64,000 nucleotides of DNA from Acinetobacter tandoii DSM 14970 = CIP 107469 (GTDB lineage: Bacteria > Pseudomonadota > Gammaproteobacteria > Pseudomonadales > Moraxellaceae). The notes beneath the pieces were generated by a model, which was not told the DNA's origin, made no database searches, and saw nothing but the letters and a program-made list of their open reading frames with translations. Shown here one piece after another: positions 56,418 through 64,000 of the stretch (position 1 is the first letter of the stretch; every line of letters begins with the position of its first letter). Location of the stretch: assembly GCF_000400735.1 (NCBI RefSeq), contig NZ_KE007360.1, forward strand, positions 91,308-155,307, in the 5' to 3' direction. Both the position numbers and the translations under genes were made by a program.

Positions 56418-58043
56418 TTAAGCTTTGCTATGTAGTTTTGAGAACAAGGCTTGGCTAATTTGATCGACACTTTGTGGAATTGCGAGGGCTGCGACAAAGC
56501 GATCAGGGCGTAAAATCACCATCGAGTCATTGGTACGACCAAACCAAGTCCGAATGTCAGTCCCAATATCGCCAACACAAATGACACCATCGTATTGTTT
56601 GCGCTTTTCGTTTTGTAGCTGAACAGCAGGTAAAACCTGAATGAATTTCACCCCCAATTTTTTCCATTGCTGCAAGCTTGTCTCAGACAATCCCCATTGC
56701 GGATCTACACCCCAAGCCAGAATCGCAAAGTCATTGCCAATGATTTCATCTAATAAAACTTGTTCACCAGAAACCAATTCAATTTTTGGCTGAATAAACA
56801 TTTTACCGACAGGTGAGTTTTTCAGCTTATTTTGAATCAACACGCCATCATGGTATTGCGGCATGGGTTTAAAACGCATTTCCAATAAGTATTGTTTAAT
56901 TGGCTTAATATAATTAAGTGCATAAGCAATCCCATCACGGACAAAACCTTGCCATTTTTTCGGTGGTGCCAGTACATGACCCGCCATAACCGAAAGATCA
57001 ATCATCGCCTTGGCATGATCTTTACGTTCAATTTGGTATGAATCTAAGAGTTCAGGTCCAGCTTTTCCTTTTACGACCAATGCCATCTTCCAGCCTAAGT
57101 TAAAGGCATCTCGCATACCACTGTTATACCCCTGACCTTGCCAGACAGGCATAATATGGGCAGCATCACCTGCCAGTAAAATACGATCTACACGGAATTC
57201 GTCTGCAATACGAGCATTGTGGGTATAAACACGTTGACGGATCACTTCAATATTTTGAGTATTGGGTAATACTTTTGCCAAAAGTTTATTGATGTTTTCT
57301 GGTTTGCTGAGCTCTTCTTGGGTTTCACCAGGCATCACCATAAATTCGAAACGGCGAATACCATGTGGTAATGCAGCCGATACATATGGGCGTACTGGGT
57401 CACAGCATAAATAGATATGTGGTGTTGCCAATGGATCATTTTCAATATCAATCACAATCCATTGATTTGGTGCTGTTTTACCATCGAAGCCGATATTTAA
57501 AGTACGACGCACAACAGAGTTGCCGCCATCGCAAGCAATCAGGTACTGAGCTTTAACGACTTCATTTTGCCCCTGCTTATTTTGCATTTTAAGCGTGACA
57601 GATTGAGCATCTTGGCTAAACTCAGTCAGTTGACGAGAAAATAGCACTTGGGTTTGTGGGTATTGCTTTAGTCCTTGAAGCAGTACATTGTCGACTTGCG
57701 GTTGAATAAATGCATTTCGGCGTGAGAAACCAAACTCACGGGTTAAAGGCTGAATATCGGCAAAACAATGACTTTTTGGGGTCAAAAAGCGCATAGCATG
57801 ATTGGGAGTAGTGTGCGGTAAAACTTGCTCGACCAGTCCAAGTGATTGAATCGTGCGCAAAGCTTCATCATCAATACCAATGGCACGCGGATAATCGATC
57901 AGTTGATCCAGTTGTTCAATGACGGTGACTTGCACCCCTTGCTTGCTTAAATAATTTGCAAGCGTAAGCCCTACAGGACCAGCGCCAAGGATTGCCACTT
58001 CAGTGGTAAATTCAGTATTTTTTGTGCTCACAGCGAATTCCAT
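56418..58043 (-). CDS. MhpA-like FAD-dependent aromatic hydroxylase
   Basis: A 541-aa class A flavin monooxygenase. It has FAD-binding [17 protein letters not shown] near residue 19, the DG motif [12 protein letters not shown] near 170, and the GD motif [19 protein letters not shown] near 290. [17 protein letters not shown] follows, plus a C-terminal thioredoxin-like domain. The closest named type is 3-(3-hydroxyphenyl)propionate hydroxylase MhpA, but no ring-cleavage (mhpB) gene is in the window, so the substrate is uncertain. A gene-free 260-nt spacer follows upstream. Confidence 0.82.
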   Translation of the reverse strand: MEFAVSTKNTEFTTEVAILGAGPVGLTLANYLSKQGVQVTVIEQLDQLIDYPRAIGIDDEALRTIQSLGLVEQVLPHTTPNHAMRFLTPKSHCFADIQPLTREFGFSRRNAFIQPQVDNVLLQGLKQYPQTQVLFSRQLTEFSQDAQSVTLKMQNKQGQNEVVKAQYLIACDGGNSVVRRTLNIGFDGKTAPNQWIVIDIENDPLATPHIYLCCDPVRPYVSAALPHGIRRFEFMVMPGETQEELSKPENINKLLAKVLPNTQNIEVIRQRVYTHNARIADEFRVDRILLAGDAAHIMPVWQGQGYNSGMRDAFNLGWKMALVVKGKAGPELLDSYQIERKDHAKAMIDLSVMAGHVLAPPKKWQGFVRDGIAYALNYIKPIKQYLLEMRFKPMPQYHDGVLIQNKLKNSPVGKMFIQPKIELVSGEQVLLDEIIGNDFAILAWGVDPQWGLSETSLQQWKKLGVKFIQVLPAVQLQNEKRKQYDGVICVGDIGTDIRTWFGRTNDSMVILRPDRFVAALAIPQSVDQISQALFSKLHSKA

Positions 58044-58310
58044 TCAATCAATTCACAATGAGGCTATTAACGGTGAAGAGAGGGCTACAAACAAGCTATG
58101 CCATAGTGGATAGCGAGTATTAAAGTGGCTTGAATCCAGTTTTTTTCTTTTGTTATTATATTGATTTAAAAAGATTTGTTTTGATTTTGATGATAGTTGA
58201 TGTCGTGGGAATCATCGTAATTAACTATATTTATGATTCAGATATTCGAGAGGATCATGCATTTTTGAGGAGATTCAGGCGAGACAGAATACTCTGAATC
58301 ACCTGAAAAT

Positions 58311-58354
58311 TTCTAAGACCTTCGAGTGAATGAGGTGGAGTGAAGGTCTTAGAA
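58311..58354 (-). terminator. Long-stem terminator of the small secreted protein gene
   Basis: TTCTAAGACCTTC (58311-58323) pairs perfectly with GAAGGTCTTAGAA (58342-58354), 13 bp with an 18-nt loop. The minus strand then reads a T-rich tract. The neighbouring GATTCAG/CTGAATC pair offers a competing fold. Confidence 0.6.
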
Positions 58355-58371
58355 AACTGGTGCACTAGGCT

Positions 58372-58581
58372 TTATTGTGCTGGCGTAGCTTCACTTGCTG
58401 AGTCTGCAGCAGGTTGAGTAGTGGGTTGAGCAGCCGTGCCTTCAGTTGCAGAAGTTGCGGGTTGTTCTTGGGTTGAAACAATGACTTTCTCTTCAGTTTG
58501 AGGCTGTTCAGTAGTTGCAGCAAAAGTTGTGGTTGCGGCAGCAGCAAATGTTGTTGCAAGTAGGATATGAGTTAATTTCAT
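58372..58581 (-). CDS. Small secreted Ala/Thr/Gln-rich protein
   Basis: A 69-aa protein from ATG 58581, which has AGGA 8 nt upstream. It is a Sec signal peptide (MKLTHILLATTFAAAATTTFA) and then a low-complexity mature part of about 48 residues rich in Ala, Thr, Gln, Glu and Pro (TAAQPTTQPAADSASEATPA). It is probably unstructured and periplasmic or secreted. No homologue is recognised. Similar tiny signal-bearing proteins are frequent in Acinetobacter. Confidence 0.65.
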   Translation of the reverse strand: MKLTHILLATTFAAAATTTFAATTEQPQTEEKVIVSTQEQPATSATEGTAAQPTTQPAADSASEATPAQ

Positions 58582-58590
58582 AATAGGCAT

Positions 58591-59217
58591 CCTGTGTTAT
58601 TAACGAGATAAAATTAAAGATGTTCTACTTATCATCACTTAAGTCAGAACAGGACTCATGCTAAGTATTCACAGGCGTTCAATCAATTAAAACAACAAAG
58701 CGAAACAGAATGAATTACGTGAATAATACAATAATGTACAAACTGTGTAGCTAGGGTAACAATGAGGTGAAACTGTCATCAGGATTTGTATTTAAATATT
58801 TCAACAGCATGTCATCAAGCAATTTTCATTTACTTAAACTACACAAAACGGGTAGGTAGAAGCTGTTTTATAGAGGGATTACTCACGGGAGACTTGTAAG
58901 AAATTATTTCGTATTGGGATGTATTGAACAGAAATTAAGTAGATTCAAAAGGATCATATTTTTGAAAATTAGTTTAAACAGATGGATGCCCCAATTTGAT
59001 TTATACGGGGTTATATGAGTTCCATTTAAATGAACAATCATCTGGTAAAAGGTTTTCAGATGATGGAATACCTCTATTTTTAATAAATCAAAATCTAGTT
59101 ATTAAGAGATAAAAACACATTTATTTGTACATAACAAAAAAAGAACAAGTAGCTGATTTTTTATCCATACTTATCCTGAATAATGAACAAGTACACCCAG
59201 TTGACAAGGGGAGCATT
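58591..59217. other. Gene-free spacer with a hairpin
   Basis: About 620 nt with no supportable gene. The frame beginning at 59125 is only an upstream extension of the lipoprotein gene without a ribosome site. An inverted repeat ATCATCTG / CAGATGAT lies at about 59037-59064. Confidence 0.5.
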
Positions 59218-59511
59218 ATGATAAAACTAATTGTGTTATCCACTTTGTCGGTCATCATGTTATCGGGTTGTGTTTGGTATGACGATGATTGGTATGATCA
59301 TGATCATCGTTATTCACATGACTATGATCATCGACCCTCTTATGGCTATGAATGGAATGGACGTCCAGATTATAGACCTCCGCACAATCGCCCTCCAGAG
59401 CATCGTCCTCCAGAAAATAGACCACCAGAACACCGTCCACCTGAAGGTCGACCGCCAGATCATCGACCTGATCGACCATACTATAAGCAGACTCGACCCT
59501 TACCACATTAG
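59218..59511 (+). CDS. Small His/Asp-rich lipoprotein with Arg-Pro-Pro repeats
   Basis: A 97-aa lipoprotein starting ATG 59218 with a strong AAGGGGAG Shine-Dalgarno. Its signal ends in the lipobox LSGC (MLSGCVWYDDDW). The mature part has a His/Asp/Tyr-rich block (DHDHRYSHDYDHRP) and then a tandem repeat with unit RPPE(H/N) or close variants (about six copies) running to a basic tail. The His-Asp block could bind metal ions (inference). The repeat is shown at protein and DNA level with third-base variation, so it is selected at protein level. Confidence 0.75.
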   Translation: MIKLIVLSTLSVIMLSGCVWYDDDWYDHDHRYSHDYDHRPSYGYEWNGRPDYRPPHNRPPEHRPPENRPPEHRPPEGRPPDHRPDRPYYKQTRPLPH

Positions 59512-59537
59512 TTGCATTTTGAGGTCTTATGCTTGGG

Positions 59538-59564
59538 TTAAATAAGGCTTGTCGCCTTATTTAA
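59538..59564 (+). other. Hairpin after the lipoprotein gene
   Basis: Perfect 11-bp stem TTAAATAAGGC / GCCTTATTTAA with a TTGTC loop but no long T-run. A probable terminator-like element for the lipoprotein gene. Confidence 0.6.
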
Positions 59565-59779
59565 CTGTATTAAACGTAAAAGGAAGGAGATGTTCTAAGA
59601 ACAATAAAAGCAAGCGCCAGCGCGCCAATCGTAGATTAACCTCTATATCGAAATTTCTTATAAGCGGTAGAATTGGCATTTTTTAAAAAATAGTACAAAA
59701 AACGCACAAATCAAGGGATTATAATTTGGATTAAAGGTGAATAATACAGACTCGACCCTAGAGAAAAAGGGGAAGGAAA

Positions 59780-59977
59780 ATGATAAAAGCAACCTTATTG
59801 CTTGTAGTGATTACAGGCTTGATGATGGGTTGTATGTCACCTAGCACAAGCATGGATCATTCAAATACCAGTCCAATGCTTCAACAAACTGATTATCAAT
59901 CAGAACCATCTCATCAAAAATATATGAACGATAAAATGGTTCATCTCCCAAAGTTGAATTTATCCGATACCCTTTAA
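59780..59977 (+). CDS. Tiny putative lipoprotein
   Basis: A 65-aa protein with a strong GGGGAAGGAAA ribosome site before ATG. It has a lipoprotein signal ending LMMGC (MIKATLLLVVITGLMMGC), followed by a short Ser/Met/His-containing tail (DHSNTSPMLQQTDYQSE). It is the second small lipoprotein in 600 nt. No homologue is recognised. A terminator follows. Confidence 0.6.
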   Translation: MIKATLLLVVITGLMMGCMSPSTSMDHSNTSPMLQQTDYQSEPSHQKYMNDKMVHLPKLNLSDTL

Positions 59978-59998
59978 TTGATTTATGAGTATCATTGC

Positions 59999-60035
59999 AC
60001 CAGATGGGGATAGTTTTTCCATCTGGTTTTTATTT
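59999..60035 (+). terminator. Terminator after the tiny lipoprotein gene
   Basis: ACCAGATGG / CCATCTGGT stem (59999-60007 and 60019-60027) followed by a T-rich tract. Confidence 0.85.
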
Positions 60036-60116
60036 TTAAAAACAATTTCTTATATGTTTTTTATCTTAAGCAAGTCGAAGTAAAGTACAGATAATAAGTA
60101 TAAAGAAAAGTGTATT

Positions 60117-60671
60117 TTAACGACCTGCCACTTTTTTATATAAAGCTGCTCGAACTGTACCTGCTTTGGTTTGTTTTATAGTGTGCCAACTGTGCGGTAA
60201 ATTCAACATGTTGAGCTCTCGGTCAGCCTCTATATAAATTAGGGCATTTTCAGTAATCAACGGATCAGCCAGTTTGGCCAGTTCTTCCCAAAGATTTAAG
60301 CTATATGGTGGATCTAAAAACACTAAATCAAAACTAGATTTTAGGGTGGGAAGGGCCTGTTGAGCAGTCGCCACTTTTAATTCGCAGTTTTCTGCTTTTA
60401 ATAACTGAATATTTTGTTTTAAAAACTGCGCTTGAGTTCGGTCTGGTTCAATCATGGTCACATGCTTGGCACCACGCGATAAGGCTTCAAAGCTTAAAGC
60501 CCCTGAGCCTGTACAAATATCTAAGACTTGAGCATTTTGAATATCCCACATTAACCAGTTAAACAGTGTTTCGCGGACGCGGTCAGGAGTCGGGCGCAAT
60601 CTTTCAATACTGGCAAACGCGAGTTGGCGGCGCTTCCACTCTCCGCCAATAATTCTGAGTTGATTTTTCAT
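60117..60671 (-). CDS. rsmD: 16S rRNA (guanine(966)-N2)-methyltransferase
   Basis: RsmD methylates G966 of 16S rRNA. The 184-aa Rossmann methyltransferase has the RIIGGEWKRRQLAFA start, the SAM-binding CTGSGALSFEALSRGA near residue 57, the DxxxxDPPY catalytic motif (DLVFLDPPYSLN) near 117, and a C-terminal KQTKAGTVRAALYKK. Its ATG overlaps the mrdA stop (TAATG), so it is translationally coupled to PBP2, an unusual partner. Confidence 0.95.
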   Translation of the reverse strand: MKNQLRIIGGEWKRRQLAFASIERLRPTPDRVRETLFNWLMWDIQNAQVLDICTGSGALSFEALSRGAKHVTMIEPDRTQAQFLKQNIQLLKAENCELKVATAQQALPTLKSSFDLVFLDPPYSLNLWEELAKLADPLITENALIYIEADRELNMLNLPHSWHTIKQTKAGTVRAALYKKVAGR

Positions 60672-62716
60672 TATTCGACATCATCCGCTGCAGCCGCAGG
60701 AGCAGCTTGGTTGGTAGGAGTAGCTGGTTGCTGAGCTGTATGAGTAGTTGAACTTGTTGGTCGTGCTTGAGAGCCTGTCGTTGAGGACGCTGGAGCTGTG
60801 CCAGAACCACTTGGCAATTCGCCTGGTTTAATTCCAGCAGTCATTAAGCCACCGCTAATTTGATGACCTTCTGGTTTAATTGGGTTCTTTTTACGTTGTA
60901 ATAACCAATAGTCAAAGACAGGGCGGGCCAATTGTGCAGCAGAACCACCATGACGACCATTTTCCCACACAACAGCGATGGCAATTTCAGGATTTTCAGC
61001 AGGTGCAAAACCAACAAAAAGTCCGTGGTCTAACTGACGCTCGGTCAGTAAAGCCTCATTATACTTTTTCCCTTGCGCAATACTTTTGACCTGTGCTGTA
61101 CCTGTTTTTCCTGCAATTTTATACATCGGTGTCCGAATACCACGACCTGTACCTGTTTCAATAACATCTACCATGGCGTCACGCATTTGAACCCAGTCTT
61201 CATCTTTACCGTTAAACTGAATATGTCCATCTGGTGCATTCAAAACTTTATGTGGTTTTGCCCCTTTGCTGACTTGTAACACATGTGGAATCACATGTGC
61301 CCCATGATTGGCTGTAATTGCAGTTGCCATAGCCAGTTGTAACGGCGTTGCGGTAAAAGCACCCTGTCCAATACTCACAGAAATCGTTTCGCCTTTTAAC
61401 CATTTACTTTTACGGGTACGCATTTTCCAGTCAGGATTTGGGTATAAACCTTCGCTTTCACTCGGTAAATCTACCCCTGTTTTTTGACCGAAGCCAAATT
61501 GACGCATCCATGAATTCATTTTCTCAATACCCATACGGTAAGAGAGAACATAATAAAAGGTATCGCAGGAAACGACTTGGGCCTTATGAAGATTGACTAC
61601 GCCATGCCCCGATTTTTTCCAGTCACGGAATTTATGAGAATCGCCAGGTAAGGTAAAGTAGCCATGATCGGAAATTGCAGTGCCCCAGTCGATATAACCA
61701 TAGTGGATGCCGCCTAAACCAAACATCGGCTTAATGGTTGAACCGGGTGGATAAGCGCCTTGTACAGCACGGTTATAAAGTGGCTGATCTAAATTGTCGC
61801 GTAATCCACTATAGTCAGTATGACTAATCCCGGTTACAAACAGGTTAGGGTTAAAGCTTGGACTGGAAACCAGCGCTAGAATTTCACCTGTACGAGGATC
61901 CATCGCAACAATGGCACCGCGTCGACCTGCCAGTTGTTCAGTCGCAACAGTCTGCAAGCCATAATCCAGAGAAAGGTATAAATCATTGCCACGAACGGGT
62001 TCTTTACGTCCTAAATGGCGTAGAACATTACCATGTGCATCGGCCTCGACAGATTCATTCCCTGGTACGCCATGCAAGAGTTCCTCATAAGATTTTTCTA
62101 CCCCAATTTTCCCAATCAGGTTGGTTCCCGCATACAAGTCCTTATCAATACTTTTTAGTTCTTTGTCATTAATACGCCCCACATAACCAATCACATGGGC
62201 AAACAGCTCACCATGTGGATAATAACGGGTCATTTGAGTTTCGATATTGACCCCTGGGAACTGGAATTTAACTTCACTGAATTTGGCAATATCAGTTTCA
62301 GTTAAATTGAGTTTGATCGAGACACGTTCGGTTTTCTTCGAGGTTTTAATACGTGACAGGAAGCGTTCAATATCTTCGTCGGTCAGATTTAAAATTGGTG
62401 TAAGACGCTTAACAGTATCCTCAATATCTTCCACATCGGCACGACTCATGGTCGCGGTAAACACTGGGTAGTTATCGGCTAATAAAATACCATTGCGGTC
62501 ATAAATATAACCACGCGCTGGAGCAAGTGGTTGAAGTCGAATACGGTTTTGATCTGATGCCGTTGAAAACTGTTGGTATTGCATAATTTGCAAGTAGGCA
62601 TAACGTGCCACCAACAGCAACATAAAAAAGCTGACGATCCCGACAGAGATTAATACTCGATTGCGATAAATGCGCTTTTCTTGTTGGACATTTTTTAAAG
62701 GAAAGTGCTGCTTCAT
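60671..62716 (-). CDS. mrdA: Penicillin-binding protein 2
   Basis: PBP2 is the elongasome transpeptidase. The 681-aa protein has an N-terminal membrane helix (LISVGIVSFFMLLLVARYAYL), a pedestal/dimerisation domain, and the transpeptidase motifs STIK (PPGSTIKPMF), SCD-like VSCDTFYY, and KTGTAQ. It ends in a Thr/Ser/Ala/Pro-rich, low-complexity tail of about 55 residues absent from E. coli PBP2 (633 aa). rodA is not adjacent. The downstream neighbour is rsmD, overlapping by one base. Confidence 0.96.
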   Translation of the reverse strand: MKQHFPLKNVQQEKRIYRNRVLISVGIVSFFMLLLVARYAYLQIMQYQQFSTASDQNRIRLQPLAPARGYIYDRNGILLADNYPVFTATMSRADVEDIEDTVKRLTPILNLTDEDIERFLSRIKTSKKTERVSIKLNLTETDIAKFSEVKFQFPGVNIETQMTRYYPHGELFAHVIGYVGRINDKELKSIDKDLYAGTNLIGKIGVEKSYEELLHGVPGNESVEADAHGNVLRHLGRKEPVRGNDLYLSLDYGLQTVATEQLAGRRGAIVAMDPRTGEILALVSSPSFNPNLFVTGISHTDYSGLRDNLDQPLYNRAVQGAYPPGSTIKPMFGLGGIHYGYIDWGTAISDHGYFTLPGDSHKFRDWKKSGHGVVNLHKAQVVSCDTFYYVLSYRMGIEKMNSWMRQFGFGQKTGVDLPSESEGLYPNPDWKMRTRKSKWLKGETISVSIGQGAFTATPLQLAMATAITANHGAHVIPHVLQVSKGAKPHKVLNAPDGHIQFNGKDEDWVQMRDAMVDVIETGTGRGIRTPMYKIAGKTGTAQVKSIAQGKKYNEALLTERQLDHGLFVGFAPAENPEIAIAVVWENGRHGGSAAQLARPVFDYWLLQRKKNPIKPEGHQISGGLMTAGIKPGELPSGSGTAPASSTTGSQARPTSSTTHTAQQPATPTNQAAPAAAADDVE

Positions 62717-62967
62717 ACGCGATTGACTTACACAGTGGGGGAGAATCAGGAAGGCGCTATTCTAACTCAAGTCACAGGCTTTGATAATGCTTATCTGCTG
62801 GAAGTGGGGGGGGCTAGGTTGTTTAATTGCAACAGTGTGTTTTGACTTTATAGACAGTAAAAAGATCAGGTGTTGTATATAAGAATAGAAACAATTCTGT
62901 TAAAGTCAAAAACATGCAAAAAATTTGGAATGCATGCACAATTAAAATAAGGACAAAGGTGACAATA

Positions 62968-63495
62968 ATGACAAGAGTTTATCCCTTGTTAGCATTGATA
63001 ACATTATTCAATACAGCTTATGCGCAAGATCATCATTATTTACCAGATGCGAAATTGCCTCCTGAAAGTGTCAGCACATGGAATCTGGGAGCAGGGGTAA
63101 CCCAACAACTGATTCATTTAAATACAGAATGGGTTAATCCTTATGGCATAGCCTATGCCAAAGTGGGTTTTTTTCTTACCGATGATTCCCCTTTTGGAAC
63201 ACAAATAGGTTTTAGATATCCTTACTATTTCACAGGAAAGGATAAAAACGGGTATTATGTGGGTGCCTATGCAGGTCATATTGCCAGTAAGCAAGTGGAT
63301 AATAAAGATGAAACACGCTTAGGTGCAGGTGTAGATCTTGCATATGTTTTATTAAACAAAGATCGCATTAGTACATTCAGTGTCGGGCTTGGGGCAGGAG
63401 AAGAATTAAAAAATCGTGAGGGTGTGGTTGTAGAACACATAGAACCGAAAATACAATTCTCTTATACATTAAGTATGGGCTTAGGCAGAAAATAA
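62968..63495 (+). CDS. Exported beta-rich protein of unknown function
   Basis: A 175-aa protein with start ATG 62968 (AAGGTG 6 nt upstream). It has a signal peptide ending NTAYAQDHH and eight or so alternating beta-strand-like segments (WNLGAGVTQQLIHLN, YYVGAYAGHIASK, STFSVGLGAGEEL) finishing in FSYTLSMGLGRK. The pattern suggests a small outer-membrane barrel, but it ends in Lys, not the usual Phe. No named family is recognised. It is divergent from mrdA. Confidence 0.6.
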   Translation: MTRVYPLLALITLFNTAYAQDHHYLPDAKLPPESVSTWNLGAGVTQQLIHLNTEWVNPYGIAYAKVGFFLTDDSPFGTQIGFRYPYYFTGKDKNGYYVGAYAGHIASKQVDNKDETRLGAGVDLAYVLLNKDRISTFSVGLGAGEELKNREGVVVEHIEPKIQFSYTLSMGLGRK

Positions 63496-63554
63496 CCTGT
63501 TTAAAAAATTAAGAATTAATCTCTGTTATTTGGTCATTATTTTGGAAAATATGC

Positions 63555-64000
63555 ATGCTTGAGTACATCAATCAGTTGTGGCAAACCTTTTTGAATCGTC
63601 CCGATTTTTGGGCTGTGCTGAGCATTATTCCTGTAACTGCTTTTGTAACTTGGGCACATGTTTGGATGGCACTCAAAATGGTGTTCTATCCAATTACTTT
63701 TTGGGGTTTTCATTTAGGTCCCTTGCCTGTGGGTTGGCAAGGTATTGTGCCACGTAAAGCAGGACGCATTTCAGGCATTATTACGGATAATACATTATCT
63801 AAACTGGGTTCTTTGCGCGAATTTTTAGATGCCATGGATCCAGAAGATATGGCGCGTATTATTGGTGAGCAGGTTGGCTTTGAACTGGAACATCTGATTG
63901 ATGAAGTCATGGTCGATCGCAATGCGGTACTTTGGGAAAATTTACCATATTCGATTAAACGCCGTATTTATGCACAGGCACACAAGCAGCTTCCAGAGGT
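63555..64000 (+). CDS. DUF445-family membrane protein, 5' part
   Basis: An open frame from ATG 63555 that runs off the window edge with at least 148 codons. It has a hydrophobic segment (FWAVLSIIPVTAFVTWAHVWM), and then GPLPVGWQGIVPRKAGRISGI, characteristic of DUF445/YjiN-type inner-membrane proteins. A helical region follows (REFLDAMDPEDMARIIGEQV). Function unknown; the remainder lies outside the window. Confidence 0.8.
   Translation, partial: MLEYINQLWQTFLNRPDFWAVLSIIPVTAFVTWAHVWMALKMVFYPITFWGFHLGPLPVGWQGIVPRKAGRISGIITDNTLSKLGSLREFLDAMDPEDMARIIGEQVGFELEHLIDEVMVDRNAVLWENLPYSIKRRIYAQAHKQLPE

Noticed and set aside
59125..59217. Upstream extension of the His-rich lipoprotein frame
   Set aside because: The added residues destroy the lipoprotein signal and have no ribosome site; ATG 59218 has a strong one.
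59300..59480. Short repeats in the lipoprotein gene as a possible CRISPR or VNTR
   Set aside because: Repeat units are 12-15 nt, lack spacers and differ at third codon bases; they encode the RPPE protein repeat. No CRISPR array was found.

Overview
The window is a stretch of chromosome from a low-GC gammaproteobacterium, almost certainly Acinetobacter. The evidence is the gene content and order: gltA divergent from sdhCDAB-sucAB-lpd-sucCD, a DcaP-type trimeric porin with an N-terminal coiled coil, a tandem pair of elongator tRNA-Met genes just after rnpB, and divergent bamD/rluD-pgeF. I cannot name the species from sequence alone. No insertion sequence, prophage, CRISPR array, rRNA operon or integration site was found. 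This is mostly a vegetative core region with a few accessory patches.

Layout. 0-6.5 kb: housekeeping genes (tRNA-Gln, ispE, lolB, a TPR protein, divergent hemA, dnaG). 6.6-12 kb: bamD facing rluD-pgeF, a flavodoxin-like protein, smpB, coaD with a YfhL-type ferredoxin, and rnpB. 12.2-13 kb: two identical tRNA-Met genes, each with its own promoter and terminator. 13-19 kb: nadE, a small HExxH protein, and a three-gene oxidative operon (PF10118 di-metal-type protein, SDR, Baeyer-Villiger-like monooxygenase). 19-33.3 kb: the TCA supercluster, which encodes citrate synthase, succinate dehydrogenase, 2-oxoglutarate dehydrogenase including its own E3, and succinyl-CoA synthetase. 33.4-38 kb: a LuxR-type regulator, a periplasmic copper amine oxidase with complete catalytic residues, a TorF-like outer-membrane protein and a small exported protein. 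38-44.8 kb: VOC protein, YqiK flotillin with YqiJ, trpS, a DUF808 protein and the YpfJ metallopeptidase. 45-51.8 kb: DcaP porin with a motif-rich upstream region, an orphan DcaP-N-terminus-like protein, GltS, an AGCS symporter and a patatin. 52-58 kb: thioesterase, then a TetR-MFS-LysR operon under a perfect 18-bp palindrome, a GST and an MhpA-like flavin hydroxylase. 58.3-60 kb: three tiny exported proteins, one a His/Asp-rich lipoprotein with an Arg-Pro-Pro repeat. 60-64 kb: rsmD, mrdA (PBP2), a small exported beta-rich protein and the start of a DUF445 protein cut by the window edge.

How the genes fit together. The 19-33 kb block supplies five consecutive enzymes of the oxidative TCA cycle, with hairpins and terminators dividing it into sdh, suc-lpd and sucCD transcription units. 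GltS, the AGCS symporter, the amine oxidase and the porins suggest a lifestyle based on amino acids, amines and organic acids. The BVMO operon and the MFS/LysR/MhpA region suggest aromatic or lipid-like substrates.

I found no convincing entirely new multi-gene system. The points most worth checking are: a possible small RNA between tandem terminators downstream of trpS, the regulatory region of dcaP, the TetR palindrome operon, a roughly 20-30-residue insertion in SdhA, the structured sdhB-sucA spacer, and several uncharacterised small exported proteins.
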